DNA of 64,000 nucleotides from Trichopria drosophilae (GCA_030407085.1 CM059582.1:1550001-1614000), one strand, 5' to 3'. Shown: positions 49,972-62,722, numbered from the stretch's first letter. Notes: generated by a model from the letters alone, not told the origin. Program-made: numbers and translations.

Positions 49972-52900
49972 GTAAGTGATTTTCTATCGTTTCTCCATGT
50001 CGAGATGAAACCGGAATGTTGCATCATTTAGTCGGTTGAAATTCTCTCTTGCATTAAAGTCCTTCGTTGACACAGAAAATTCTACAAAAAGTGCCCAGAA
50101 TGCCGTACTGAAGGGCTGATTACGAATTTGAACTCAAAATTTGCAAATTCAAAATGGCGAATCCAATATGGTGGCCGAAAATGAAAAAAATTACTTGATT
50201 GTGATGAAATTTGTTGCTCGGGGGTTTTCGAGGTTGCTGACTGCGAATGTGAATTTCCCGTCTTGAATTTTGAAATTTCAAGCTTGAATTCGTAATTAGC
50301 AACCCTGAAAACCCCCGAGTAACAAATTTCGTTACTATCGAGTAACTTTTTAATGTTTTTTCATTTTCGGCCGCCATATTGCATCCGCCATTTTGAATTA
50401 TAAAATTTTGACTTCAGATTCGGATTCAGCAACCCCAAAAACCCCCAAGTTAGACTTGGATTCCAAATCCGAGCAAGTTAAATAGAAAAAAAAAACATGA
50501 TACTGAAACTAGCCGCACATTCGTAGTCGCAGATTTGAAAAAAAAACAATAGTTCTCAATGGAAAAGAGTAATTTTTTGAAAAAACGGCAACTCTAAAAC
50601 ATCCATTCACTCCATCAATGCCAACAAAAGGGTTAAAGTCCTTAAATTCGTCTCAAAATGAAAAAGTTGATCTATGTTTCGAAATAATGCAATTATTTAA
50701 TGCAACACTCGAGTTATTGTATGCACGATTTAAGAATAATGCTAGAATTATCGTATATACCGAAACCACATGACTACTCCATTTAAAACATAAATATGTA
50801 ATGATGAGAAACTGAAAATGAGATTGCAGTACATAAGAATTTTAAAGTTTAGTTAGTTTTTTACGAATTTTTATTCAACTCTAATAATATGAACAAAATG
50901 AAAAACATACGTCGCACAGTATCCAGATAAAAATGCAGCAAAAGCAACAAAATATCAGAATTATTTAGACTGGGTCGCTTCTCCGATACATAAATAAAAT
51001 CATGACACCGAATTTAATGATCATTAACAAAAATCGATTAACCGAATCTTGGATATTTGATTAACAAATTTTAATTTTATTCATGACTTAATTGTATATT
51101 ATTTGATTTGCTTGCGTCTGTGAACATTGTGCGCCGAGGTCACCAAAACTGATTTTAAATTTAATGTCTGTTTAATTATTTATTTATTTATATGTCGTTT
51201 ATTAACAACTTGAAGAAGTTAGTCGGAGAAAAATAAACAATATTTGTTTGAGTAGTCCTAGGACAATGTTTTTCATGTAATTATTGAATTTTATACCATT
51301 ATTTCAACACTTGGCAGTCCAAACTAGCCAAGCATAATCAATTGTTTTTGTAGCATAAACAACTGCCACGAAATGTTTTTTCTATCTTTACAATTAAACG
51401 CACAAAGAAAATTGGAGCTATTTTTTAACTTTAGAATTTATAGAAAAAATAGTCATTTTTATATTTGTATGGGTAATTGTCCAATTGAATATTCTGCAAG
51501 AAAACATTCGTGCTCTTGAAATTCACATAATTAGAATGCAATTTTTTTTTATTTTTATCCTTTTTTAGGCTTATCCATTTTTAATCGTGTCATTTATCTT
51601 TTTTGAATAGTATATCATTATTCTTTTATCAATAATAATCCTAGGCTTCTAAAATTATAAATAATTACTTTTTAAAATGTAAATATTATTAACCCTTGTT
51701 TCACTTATGGTTGCCCTCGTCCAGTTTTGTCATAGGAACTCGTGTTAAAATGTGCAGTTTAGTGCAAACTTGCACCAACATAGTCGAATTTGAAATGACT
51801 GTTACAATTCGAATTCGTTAGAAATAAAATTTTTATAAACAGATCCAATTTGAGTGCACTTTTGAGAATATTTATTCATAATTTCTAGGCGATATAGTTA
51901 TTAATAATTATTTGTAATGATCTATAAACGTTGTTGAAACAGAAAAACTTGGTACTTTTGTCTTTCTAAAGCTTCGGTATTGAAAACAGTGCAAGATACA
52001 CTAAAAATACACTCAACCTTTTTTATAGAGCACAAAATTTCCTAAAAAAAAGTCAGCGAGAACCCTAGTCTACAGTTAATAGATTATCCATGAATAACGT
52101 TGGAATTTTGTCTTACAAGTTAATTATGAATATTTTTGAATTTTTGTAAAATATGAGGCATATTCCATCGTTGCTCCTGGCTAAGCTATTAACTTTAGTC
52201 TAGGGCCCTCGTTGATTTTTTTGTAGAAAATTTTGTGTTCTACAAAAAAGATTCAGTACATTTTTATTGTATCTTGCACTGTTTTCGATACGGAAGCTTT
52301 AGAATGAAAAAAGTACCAAGTTTTTCCGTTTCAACGTTTATAGATCATTAAAATTAATTATTAATAACTAAATAGTTGGAAAATTATGAATAACTATTCA
52401 AAAAGGTGTAATAAAAGTGTATCTACTTATAAAAATGTTCTTTTTAACGATTTCGAATGTTAATCGCCATTTGAAATTCGTCAGAAATGGTGCGGTAGCT
52501 GTTACTTCCTTGAGCAGTGGCATTTACTTAAAATTTCTTTCCGTGTAGGGTACATATTATAAAACTGTAATTGACCTTGTTGCGTATGCAGAAGCGCCAT
52601 CTACTGTGGACAAGATAAACTATTGTTGAATACAGCATCATGTGCGGAATAGATGAAAATGGGTTTTTATTTTAATTTAGTAATTATGTAGCATGTTCTT
52701 TTCTTTTAATTTTTACAATTTAATATATGTATATTATTATCTGTAGCAGAAAAAGAAAAGGAAAAATTGTACTGACCTGTGCACAAAATTAAAAAAATTT
52801 GTTCACATTTTTAAACTAAAAATTCATGAATTAAAGTATTTAGAACATTCATTCGACACATAATCGTTTTTCAATTATTATAGAAATCTTTTATTTAATT

Positions 52901-55900
52901 TATTACATATTTGCATATTACAAAAATTGATATAAATAAAATCTAAGAAATTAGTAGAATTATTTTCATTATTTTCATTTGTTCAATTAATTCCGTGGTA
53001 CTCCAAAAAGTACCGTATACTTGTTTGTAAGGTGTCAAATTTCTCCACTCTTGCATTTACTTGTTGTTTTTGTAAAAATGTTTTAAATGTTTTTGAAAAT
53101 AAAGAGGGAAGAAGAACTAACCTCATCTGCGCTAACAAAGTGAAGTTCTACTGTATCCGAATTTTATCCATTGCATTGTTTCGCTTCATTTCAAAATTGT
53201 CTTAGTAGTTGGCCCGACTGCATACTTAACCCTTAAAGCGCCCTGGGGGTACTGGTAGAAAAAAGACCCCACACATAAATATTACATTTTTTCCCCTTCT
53301 AAAACTGAACTTTTACTGCATTTTTTATCTTGGAGATACATTTCAAGAAGCACAAGTTAAATTTTTAGGACAAAATATTGAAAATTGGCTGAGTTACGAT
53401 TTTTTGTGTGAAAAACGTCACTTTTGTATTTCATTTTTTATAACGAGCACCAATAATTTTTTTATCAAGATAATTTATCTACCGGGTAAAGTGACACTTG
53501 GAGAGTATCCAGTAATTTTGTTGAGACGAAATAACGAAAACTGTCAGCGCAGGACGATATTATCTTCGGATTGGGGTCTCCCACGACCCCACAAGGCGCT
53601 TTGTCTTATTTTTATATAGGGTGTCGCTTTAAGGGTTAACCGGACTATTATTTCATACACAACTTAGATATTTTTTGGGATGTCATTCCTGAATTGAAGG
53701 ATTTGTTGGTTTTTTTAATTCATTGGCAATTTTCTCAGAAATGCAATGAATTAAAATATTTTTATTAGATTTGTGATTGTAGTTAAAATTATGACGAAAA
53801 TTCCAGCAGTTTTAGCGAGGCCAAAATTTGCTCAGACTATTTTAACCCAGTAGATATCCTGACAGTTAATATATTTAAAAGTCATTGTCTTACTGAACTA
53901 TATCAACTTGTAAAATTTGGAATCCACATTTAAAGTACGGTATCAATAGACTAGAAACGGTACAGAGGAATTTTTTATTATTTTCTTTCATATAAACGTA
54001 ATATGCCAATGTTGTTTCTAACATACATACAATTCTATTTCTATAGCTCTGCTTACACACTGTTTCGTCTACCCATAAATTTAAAGATCCGTACTAGTAT
54101 TTAATGAAATTTTGAACTCACAATGAGAATATTTATATGAAGCTACGATTATTATTTTTGTATTTAAGGATGCGTACCGTTTTTTAACAAATTAATTCAT
54201 AAGAAATTAATTTTGGACTCCGATATGAACTTCCAGTAACTTATTCCATAAATAATTAAAGAATTAAAATATAACGGTCTAACTTACAAACACAAGCTGG
54301 AATTACACATTAAAGTTAAAAGTAGGAAACTGTGTAAACACAAATAATACTCCGATTTATACTTACTGATGTATAAGTAAAAAGTTTATCTGGAAAATCT
54401 TACACCTATTTTATTGGAAATATATCAATAGTAAATAGAAATATAAAATATAAGAATATAAGAATATAAAGTTATAAAAATATAAAGATATAAAAATATA
54501 AAAAAACAAATTTTTTTTTAAATTTTTACATTCATTTCAGTTTGTACACACGGCTTGTACTTTTGCTGCCCGAAATGTGCATGGATTTATTTCTAATATG
54601 AGACATAGTAAAGATAAAATTAAATTTTCTTAGTGATAATGGTCGGTGTATAAAAGCTCATATTTTTTAAGGAAAATGTATGGTTTCTAAAATATAATCA
54701 ATAAAAGATTGTAAATGTCATTGATACGCTTTAAATTAAAATTAAAATTAAAAATTATTGTTGAAAAATTCAATACATATATTTAAGATTGAGTCTGATT
54801 TTATATATAAAGGAACCGTTTCAGTAGTACACTCATGTTCATTATGAAATTTTATGTGGCTTCTGCTTACACCACTAATTGCCCAAATGAAAAAGGAATA
54901 AAAAGAATACAAAATTCCAATTCCTTAAAATGAATTTCAGATAGATCTATGTCAAAACTCAAATTCAATTACTCAATTATCTTTTGTACTGTGTATCAAA
55001 CTTATATTGGAATTAAAGTTTATTAAGATACAATTAGTGTAATAAAAAAAATGCAGAATCTCAAGATGAAATATTTGCGTAGGTCCGTGGTCTATCAAAT
55101 CAAGGTCGCGAAACGAGCCAATTAACGGAAACCAACACTCAACTAGGATCGACTAACTCGCCAGCTCCCATCTCGTCACCACCGAAACAAACTACTCCGT
55201 CAACGTCAGATTTCAATAAATGCGACGAATCCCAGGAAAATGACGGAAACGATACGGACTTTTTAAACTCGACTGCTCTCTCTACTAGCTTGCCTTCGCT
55301 GACACCCACCGCAGATTCTCCACAGAGTGCTCTGAGTGCGTCGAACTTTATGAACATGGAGCACAGTGAGGCACTGCAGCACTTGGAGAAGGCTCTCAGT
55401 GTGTGCGAGGCGACATTGACAGAAACGCCTGGAATGGTGAAAATGGAGCCTGACGAAGCGTTCACAATGCAAGATCCGAAACCGTACTCGATCAGTGCGG
55501 TTCCACCCGGGACATGTAATCCAGGCAGTCCCTACCCGGCTATGGAAGGTAAGTTTTTTCTCGATATCCATTTACAATCACCTGGGGCTATTTTCATAGA
55601 TTAGTTCTGGCTTGAGAACATAACAAATAACGCTAATAAATTCTGGGTCCGAGAAGCGTACCATTTCTCGAAAATATCACTCCCTATGATATAATATTGG
55701 AATGACTTTCCTTTACCGCTTTTGAAAGTCATTCTAAAATTTTTATAATTATTATATTGCACAATAGAATAGACATAATCTTATTTTTCCACTAATATTT
55801 GCTTATAAATATGGCAGTAGCGATAGAATTCTCGCATACTTATAATTTTGTGCAACATTTTTACTGTCCGTTTCATCCTAATAGCGTTATTAGTGTTCTA

Positions 55901-56963
55901 AAACTAAGAAAAATCAAAGATAAATAAGATAAAAAGTATATTGCTTCTAAATTTTACATGAAACCTTTGTTAAAAAATTTAAATATTGATTGTAATGAAA
56001 GAAAAGTGCAGGGTAAATGCATCAGATTTCTTAAACAAATTTGTGAATTAAATGATAGTCCTGTCCTTGAATAATATTAATAATAATAATAATAATTTTT
56101 TATTATTGGTCTATCTGCAGAGTACACTGTTATTATCTCACGTGTTATCACTGGTAAAGTAAACTTATTTTGCAAAAACAGTTTACATTGTAAATTAAAT
56201 AAATGATTCGGAAAATGATAACAAAAATTGTTGAAGATTAAAAAACGTTTAGAATATTTCGTTGCTGACTTGAATTTGTTCCTGTTAATTCCATCAATCA
56301 AGCTTTGCCATGGGTTATTGAAAAGCATGCTTAGGTGAATGATATAGCGGGGAAAGAAAAAAAAAAACACAGAAAACGCTGCTGTTGCTTTAAACTCACA
56401 TTTATTGAAAAAAAGGACGTGCATTCTTTTTGTTTAAAATGCTGATTGTTAATTTTGAAATTCTAAACAAAATTTTTGAAGAATTTCTGATTAATTCAAA
56501 TGGTAATGGTAACATTAAATATAACATTTGGTGATGTGGATGACGTTATTCTAATTTGTAATCATTTATTTCATGTTCATTTTGCTAATTAAATATTTTG
56601 TGACTTTCTTCACTGTTTATGGATAAAGTTATGTATGTTTTAAATAAACCGGATGTGACAAATTGTTTTATTCGATATTCAGGATATCAAAGACGGCAAC
56701 GGCGTTCAGAAGAGGAATTGAAACAGGCATCAGACATGGTAGCACGCGGCATGACTTTCCAAGTGGCATCAGAAAAATACAAAATACCCATTAGTACGAT
56801 TCGATTTTACATGGTTCGAAAGGGAATTTTGCAGAGGCGAAAACGCGGACGCGGCACAGGACAGGGCAGCGGACCGAACAGTCAACCCAGCAGCCCTGCG
56901 AGTCCGCCGTATCACATGATGAACTATCGCCTGCCGGAGAGCCTAAACTCCAGCCTACAGTAG
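49594..56963 (+). CDS. BTB-Psq transcription factor (three coding exons)
   Basis: The coding exons are 49,594-49,971, 55,083-55,548 and 56,683-56,963, joined in phases 0 and 1. They total 1,125 nt, or 374 residues plus stop. Residues about 20-131 are a TTK-type BTB domain opening QFCVSWNSHQSN and ending across the first junction in LQ/VRGLS. Residues 132-281 are a polar Ser/Thr/Pro/Asn-rich linker with an acidic segment. Residues about 282-340 hold a Psq-type helix-turn-helix (EEELKQASDMVARGMT, then ISTIRFYMVRKGIL) followed by a basic tail RRKRGRG, a likely nuclear signal. Proteins with this layout act in the nucleus: the BTB domain dimerises and recruits partners, and the Psq domain binds DNA. 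In insects such factors control patterning, neural fate or chromatin. I cannot assign the exact orthologue; Broad/Bab/Psq-like names are family-level only. Introns end in GT..AG throughout. The ATG is the first after the acceptor at 49,562. Confidence 0.92.
50146..50399. repeat. Intronic long inverted repeat (about 105-bp arms)
   Basis: The left arm 50,146-50,250 and the right arm 50,293-50,399 are reverse complements with scattered mismatches and small gaps. Shared blocks are AATTCAAAATGGCG, GGCCGAAAATGAAAAAA and GAAATTTGTTRCTCGGGGGT. It belongs to the TGGCGG dispersed family. The sites at 29,279-29,320 and 29,896-29,930 are single arms of the same unit. In the pre-mRNA of the BTB gene it would fold into double-stranded RNA only 175 bases downstream of the BTB exon. 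Confidence 0.8.
51790..52480. repeat. Intronic long inverted repeat (about 285-bp arms)
   Basis: The left arm is about 51,790-52,072 and the right arm about 52,195-52,480, with a spacer of about 120 bases. Matching blocks include AATGATCTATAAACGTTG, AAAAACTTGGTACTTTT, TCTAAAGCTTC and AACAGTGCAAGATACA on the left, each found reversed on the right. I estimate about three quarters identity by eye. The right side is probably the older partner of a foldback or MITE-like element. I could not fix the ends or a target duplication. Confidence 0.75.
53230..53635. mobile_element. 406-bp TTAA-flanked non-autonomous element in the intron
   Basis: TTAA at 53,226-53,229 and 53,636-53,639 flanks perfect 11-bp inverted ends, CCCTTAAAGCG and CGCTTTAAGGG. 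This is a second piggyBac-type family, with ends different from the 28,962 element. The 71-codon frame inside (53,404-53,619) has no transposase motif. Insertion lies inside the first coding intron and leaves the splice sites untouched. Confidence 0.8.
55083..55548 (+). CDS. BTB-Psq gene, second coding exon (linker)
   Basis: The acceptor is TTTGCGTAG at 55,082 and the donor GGAAG/GTAAGT is at 55,549. The exon has 466 nt: 155 codons and one base of the next. It starts VRGLSNQG, completing the BTB domain, and continues through NSPAPISSPPKQTTPSTSDFN, an acidic DESQENDGNDTD segment, and MVKMEPDEAF, a VKMEPD motif that fits a SUMO-acceptor consensus. The linker is low in hydrophobics and probably disordered. 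Confidence 0.88.
55549..56682 (+). other. Second coding intron of the BTB-Psq gene
   Basis: It runs from GTAAGTTTTT to TCGATATTCAG. It is AT-rich, with an AAT/ATT trinucleotide run at about 56,075-56,100 and no repeat from the named families. The minus-strand frame at 56,077-56,424 is low complexity and not a gene. Confidence 0.85.
56683..56963 (+). CDS. BTB-Psq gene, last coding exon (Psq helix-turn-helix)
   Basis: The first base pair completes the split glycine codon, then YQRRQRRSEEELKQ opens the Psq domain. The recognition-helix region is ISTIRFYMVRKGIL. It is followed by QRRKRGRGTGQGSGP, a basic and Gly-rich tail resembling an AT-hook, and a Ser/Pro stretch with NSQPSSPASPP. The protein ends MNYRLPESLNSSLQ before TAG at 56,961-56,963. 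The Psq copy is single; Pipsqueak itself has four. Confidence 0.9.
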
Positions 56964-57994
56964 TGTCGTAATGGTGCAGTAGTAAGTTTTTAGAAACGAA
57001 GTTAAGTCCAAGGAAAAAATTAAGTGTCGCTACACTAGAGCTGTTTCGGACAGGCTTGCTTCCTCCCCCTTCTTCCCTGTTACTTACCTGCTATCTTCCG
57101 ATGGTTATTTTTGATGTTTGTCCCCGATCTCTGTTTTTTCCCCGTCCCTCCCCCCCGGTTCTTTTATAACATCGAAAGAGAAGCCTGGCATGTACGAATA
57201 TTGCGAATCATGACTTTGCAAGATAGTTTTAAACAGTCTCAAACAGCTCTATACCGTGTATATATAAATGAATATTGTACGAAGATAAAAAGCAAAACTG
57301 AAACCTTTGACTAGGCAGCACGAGGAAATCGATGGTACGCGGCGACGGACCCCAAGAACTGAGACAACCGACAAGTCGGTTACGACTCGACTGTAGAGGC
57401 TACTGTACTATCGTTTTTTGATTAATTTTTTTTTTTCTCTATTTTACACCTAACCTCAATACCTACGTATATTTACAATACGCATACCTTCCTGCCCGAC
57501 TGTAAGTTACTTTATTTATTATTCATTGTCGCACTTATCATCGCTGCACCTTGATCGAGGCTGTCGCTCGTCGGACCAGAAAAAAATCGCTTTTCTCGTG
57601 TTGCACGCGATACGGTGTAATACATTAGGCTTCGTTTTTCTTTGCTCTTTACTCAGCGACGGACTGCGAAAGGAAAGAATATGTCCGGAACTGTTTATCC
57701 GTGCGATCGCGCAGCTCCGAAAACATGAGGGTGAAAAAGATTTTTTGAGAAAATGGTGAGAAAGAGTGCATGAGTGTGCGACCTGGCGTTGTTTATTATT
57801 GTAAGAGTTAATTTTGTAAGATAAGACGTTTCGAGTTTGCGAACTGGTTTTAGTTTACAAGTATTTTTTTTGTTTCTTTTTTTTTTCGTTTTCTTCAATT
57901 TTACTCCACTATGATTTTTCAAGTTCGTGTTTGCCGCCAAACTCGAGGCTGTCGCATTTACGAGGGATGTTAGCTGCATGTGGATGAGTGCGTG

Positions 57995-57996
57995 TA

Positions 57997-58027
<31 letters not shown>
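57995..58027. repeat. (GT)n microsatellite
   Basis: An alternating GT tract, interrupted at its 5' side, ends in TGTGTTTTATG. It lies in the presumed 3' UTR. Confidence 0.85.
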
Positions 58028-58825
58028 TTTATGCGCGCGACGAATGGCGGTCGCTAAGTACAAGATTGAGATATAACTCTCGGCCGGCCTGTATAATCAC
58101 GTGACGTAACGTGCCGTAACGTAAACGTAACGTTAGACAGCGATCCACGTCTCCGTTTGCACTTTGTGTCGTTTTACCTTTGTCCCCCCCTCCCCCCCCT
58201 ATACTGACTTACATAGATATTTTTGTAGTGACACTTGCGAAGTGTGGGTTTTCACCGTGCATACACGATACGAATACAATGCGTAACCCAACGGCTCAAT
58301 CGAAGCCCATCGTCTCCTAAGGAAAACCCTCGAAAAGGACTCGAGTCTACAAAGTTTTTTTTAAAGCGAAGCTTCCGATATTGGTAAAATATCTTTCCTC
58401 CGTGATGCATGACGGATTCTTTATCATTGAAGAATCTCTGCGCGTGTTTGAGTTTGTACCTTAACCTCTCTCTGTTTTCTTGAATCGCGAAAAGTTTTGC
58501 ATAATTAATAAACTTAATGAATTACTTGAACGAATGTAAAGAAAGTGTTACATTTAAACGCGACGGTCGATTTATGAAATCGACTGACGAACGTTCGGAG
58601 AAGAGCGTTTGAGGAAAACTCGGTAGACCGGAAGCCGCGAGGAACGGAATCGGTTCGAGAAACCCGCCTATATAATATAGCTTCGTTTCGGCACCTCGCG
58701 AACTCGACGAGGAAAGAAATGTGTGGAACGACGAGTTAATCACGCAACGTGTGTAGAAGTATACATAATAATAATAATAATTAACAGAAGCTTTTAACGT
58801 GTTAGTGTACAAAAAAAAAAAAGAA

Positions 58826-58850
58826 AAGGACGAGAGAGAGAGAGAGAGAG
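58826..58850. repeat. (GA)n microsatellite
   Basis: A GAGAGA tract follows an A-rich stretch in the presumed 3' UTR. Confidence 0.85.
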
Positions 58851-61734
58851 AAAGAGGTAAAAATCGCGTAACCGATGCCCCTCCCTCTGGAGAATATTAC
58901 AGATGTCCGAAGGCGAAGCTCAGGCGAATTGAAAAAAAAGCTCTCGACGAGGACATCGGTGGTCCCATGCCTTTTCCGATGATTCTCATAGCAAACGAAA
59001 GAGCAGCGTTGGCACCTGCAGCGTATGTGAATATCATACTCGCATTTGCCTTTGTTACATAGCGTTTTTCAAACAAAGCCATATTTTTCCATAATCGATG
59101 CAATAATCAAGCAGAGTTAAACCAGCCGTAATACCGGAGAGATGAAACAAACTAGCCCGGAAAGAGTGCCGAATACACAAATTAAAAGCCACCGTTTGAG
59201 TCCAGCATTCTAATCGTCGAAACTCTCTTAAAGATGCATTGGTTACTTTGTTCGGCAATCCTGATCCCGATTGTCGACGTTACTATTATTATTGCTATTT
59301 TTATTTTTTATTACCGCTATTATTATTTTTATTATTAATTATTATCATGGTTTTTTATTAGCGTAGTTACTTATTCTAGTTATCGTCGATAATTACGCAT
59401 AATATTTATCACTCATTTAATTTTTTTTACCTTAAAATCACGTTTAACGATCTTTTTTGTGTTCCAAATGAATGCGTCCCTATAGCGATTTTTTTTTTTT
59501 GTTCGCGATCCCCCCGTTACCCCTCCCCTCATCCTTCGTCATTGTATATAGCACTCTTTCTGTATGCCCTAAGGTATAAATCATTGTTCTTAAGAGTTCC
59601 AGTTGACAAAGGTTTTATACAGAATCTATATCTAAACCAGTATTTCAAACCAATGAGAAAAGTAAAAAAGAAAGAAGTAATTAGTTTTCTAACAGCACAC
59701 AGCGGCGCGTTTTACGTGAGGAGGACGACGACGACGACTAAGACGACGACCATGACGATGAATTTGGCTCACAGTGCTTAGCCAGTATAATGCTCAGTGT
59801 TATCTAACGTTATATTTTTAGTGAAACTCCGTGTCATACTCATGTACTGTAATATATTATATATATTATATATCGAAGACACACGTACACACAGACACAT
59901 GGAGAGAGATTTTTGACTCTTTGAACAGTACTGTCTGTGAATGTGCATAAACAAATTCGAAGGGTGTTTTTGGGAACTGCAATAGTGTTTCTTCATTTAA
60001 CCATCTTAACAAGCCGGAAAAATCAAAATCTAGGGGAGTAATTTATCTATTATTAATTTTGACTTTTAAGATGAAAAACTGTTCATTAACGACAGGACTG
60101 TTGATCGTAATCTATAATTCTAATGTACTTACTGGTACATTGAGTAAACCGGATTAATTGCGAAGCTGGAGATGTATACATTGTACCAGAGAGTTTACAG
60201 GTTATGGCAGGCTATTGTATATTGTTCTCGATGACTGCATTTGAAACTCTGGAAGGATATCTTAGAAGTGCTTTGGTACTTGCGCCCTAATAAAGGTATA
60301 CTCGAAAAGTCACAAATTTCTCTCTGCGCACACAAAATAACAAACCGCAAGAGTAACAAAAAAGATCAACAATCAAAGATGAATGAACGATACTTGAATA
60401 GCTTCTATCATAGCGACTCTTAGCAGTACGTAAATCTTATAAGTAGCCAGTCTGAGGCAGATTACAATAATATTTAATTGAGCTCCCCGTACCCGGGATC
60501 GATATTATCGATCGATCCAGAGGATTCTTTGGTTTCTCCCTACTTCCGAAAACGGCTCTTCCTTCCGTGTCCCCTGAGTTTTCACAGTTTCTTTTTTTTT
60601 TATCTTACTTTTTTTAACGACGGCGGTATTATTACATTGTAGATAGATCGGCTCGCGTCACTTCGTAGTCTTATTTAAACGCGATTACGCCCGATTCGAT
60701 TCGTATTAAGGAAAAACGGCTCTCGTCGGCTGGATATTTGTACATTGATCTGAGTTTGTATACACGAATCATTTTCAGCCGTGACTGTACTTGATTTTTT
60801 TTTTATTATCTTTTTAGTTAGCGGCCTACTCCGCGGATTGAAATTTTGCGGACTCTGGACGACGGAGCGTCAGGAACCGATCGGTCCGCTCCGGGGTGTC
60901 GATAATCGGGTTATACGGGGACGAGCAGGGGGGGTGACGATGACGCTCCGAGCGGACGCATCGATCTTCCGCGAAATTCATTTCAAGATTTCAATCCCCG
61001 GAAGCCCAGACCTGCTCTGCGGCCTTCGACCCGAGTGTCGACGACTTGGTCAGATACGAGTAAACAAAAAGAAAACTGAGAAAAATAACAAAAAAAAAAA
61101 ATAATAAAAAACGTAGAGGAAAAAGTAAACGCGTCGTCCCCGAGGACGTCGCGCGTCGACGGAAATCTTACGCGACACACTTTCAAGCGTTCGATATCTC
61201 CAGGTCCTAAAAACAGAGATAGAGTGTATATGTGCAAGTGTGAATGTATATGCGAGAGAGAGAATGTGCGCGAAAGGGGTGAGAAAGTGAGAATAGAGAA
61301 GAGTAAGAGGCTGTTTTTCTAGGAGATATTTCTTTTCGAGCGATAGAGAGTAAGATTCACTTAAATCTCAGTAAGATTTAACTTAAAAAAACATTAAAGA
61401 ATAAGAGTTGCATCAAAAAGAAATATCATACTTGAAAAACGGTCTAAAAAATGGGAGATTGAGAGGAAATGAGATGCAAGAAGAAAAAAGGAAAAAAATG
61501 TTTTTTTTTTTTCTTGTCTGCATATTTCGGCGTTTTTATTGCTTCCGTAACACACTGCGTTGTGTTTTGTGCGCATAAAAATCAACTCTGTAGAAATTCT
61601 ATGCTGGCGCCGTGGCGAGAATCACGTAAACTCTACGAATCAATAGTCACGACTATACGTTGCCTTAATCGGTGAATCATTCCATAATTGAAGCAATATG
61701 GAAAGTTGAGTGAAAGAAAGCGAAAGAGCGTGCC

Positions 61735-61756
61735 AGAGAGAGAGAGAGAGAGAGAA
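61735..61756. repeat. (GA)n microsatellite
   Basis: A pure AGAGAG tract of about 22 bases. Further GA-rich tracts lie at 61,255-61,315 and 62,185-62,215. Confidence 0.85.
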
Positions 61757-62722
61757 CTCCTGACGGTTGCTCATTTATTAATTGTAAAAGAAAAAAAATT
61801 CGAAAGAGCTTTTTCGAAATTTGCAAATTTTTCGTAGATTTTACGGCGAGAGGTACGTTTGATGCAGTATTGTGATTTAGCGGGGAGAGATTACGATACC
61901 CAGTCGATCGAAAAATCTACAAATGAGAATTTGTCGTTGGTAGACGATTTTTAACGATATAAAAGGCTAAATTGACGAATTTCGAAGAGGCAATTTGGAG
62001 TTTTTCCATTTTTAGAATCAGTCGTTTTACTTGGGCTCTCCTATAAGTTAGTTGAGTCTAACTAGAAGAAAATAGGTAAGCTCCGCCGGATCAAGACTTG
62101 ACAAAAAAACTGAACTTTGACGAACAATCTCGCGATTCTCCCAAGTATTTTTGCTCGACTCTAGGAGCGTAAAAGTGTTTTAAGAGAGAAAGAGAGTGTG
62201 AGAGAGAGTGAGAGATGGAGGTAATTTACTTTTAATTTTAAGCTCGTTTAAGATGTGTTAGTGAAGCATGCTTCTAGTTAGAGATTTAGGAGAACAACCA
62301 CGCTATAACAATAATTACTATAATTACCATTAATTACGTGCGTAAGGCATTTACTGAATGCAAAGTATTTCTTAATAAAAAGTACTTCGGAAACCAAAAT
62401 CAAAAGTTATTTCTCTGCCTCAACTATTTAATTTTCCTTCCTAGATTTTCATCTAAACTTATGCAAGTAACAAATATCTCTCTTAATAATTACAGTTGAG
62501 TTAATATTTAAAAGGTAAGTTATTTCTTTTTTATAGCTAAATATATTACCATCATAATATGTCTCAATATTTATTAATTTTTCATATAAATAATCGTCAA
62601 ATTGTAACGTCCTCTGGCTGTAAATGTTTTTCCATAATTCGAAAAGTTTCGTACACACGTAAGTATTAGCTTTCAATCTACACAGTCCACAAGGTTGGGA
62701 GTTTTTCATAAAAAACTAGCTA

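Larger units (their letters stand above)
49972..55082 (+). other. First coding intron of the BTB-Psq gene (5.1 kb)
   Basis: It starts GTAAGTGATTT and ends ATATTTGCGTAG. It is AT-rich and holds two long inverted repeats (50,146-50,399 and 51,790-52,480), a TTAA-bounded element (53,230-53,635) and an ATATAAA(G/A) minisatellite at about 54,435-54,510. No further exon with a recognisable domain was seen. Alternative 3' exons, common among BTB genes, cannot be excluded. Confidence 0.85.
56964..62400 (+). other. Probable long 3' UTR of the BTB-Psq gene
   Basis: The sequence after the stop keeps a texture unlike the AT-rich desert: moderate GC, many CpG, GT and GA microsatellites and no coding frame of note. 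Pumilio-type TGTATATA occurs at 57,257-57,264 and 59,543-59,550. Possible poly(A) signals AATAAA stand at 58,507-58,512 and 62,374-62,379. The texture change near 62.4 kb suggests a distal end there. Long 3' UTRs are common for neuronal regulators in insects. The extent is inferred from composition only. Confidence 0.45.

Noticed and set aside
55139..55571. Minus-strand frames of 102-108 codons over the second coding exon
   Set aside because: They are antisense shadows of the spliced plus-strand exon.
57695..58063. 122-codon minus-strand frame with a His-Thr run
   Set aside because: The His-Thr run is the translated GT microsatellite and the rest is Lys/Asn-rich low complexity. No gene.
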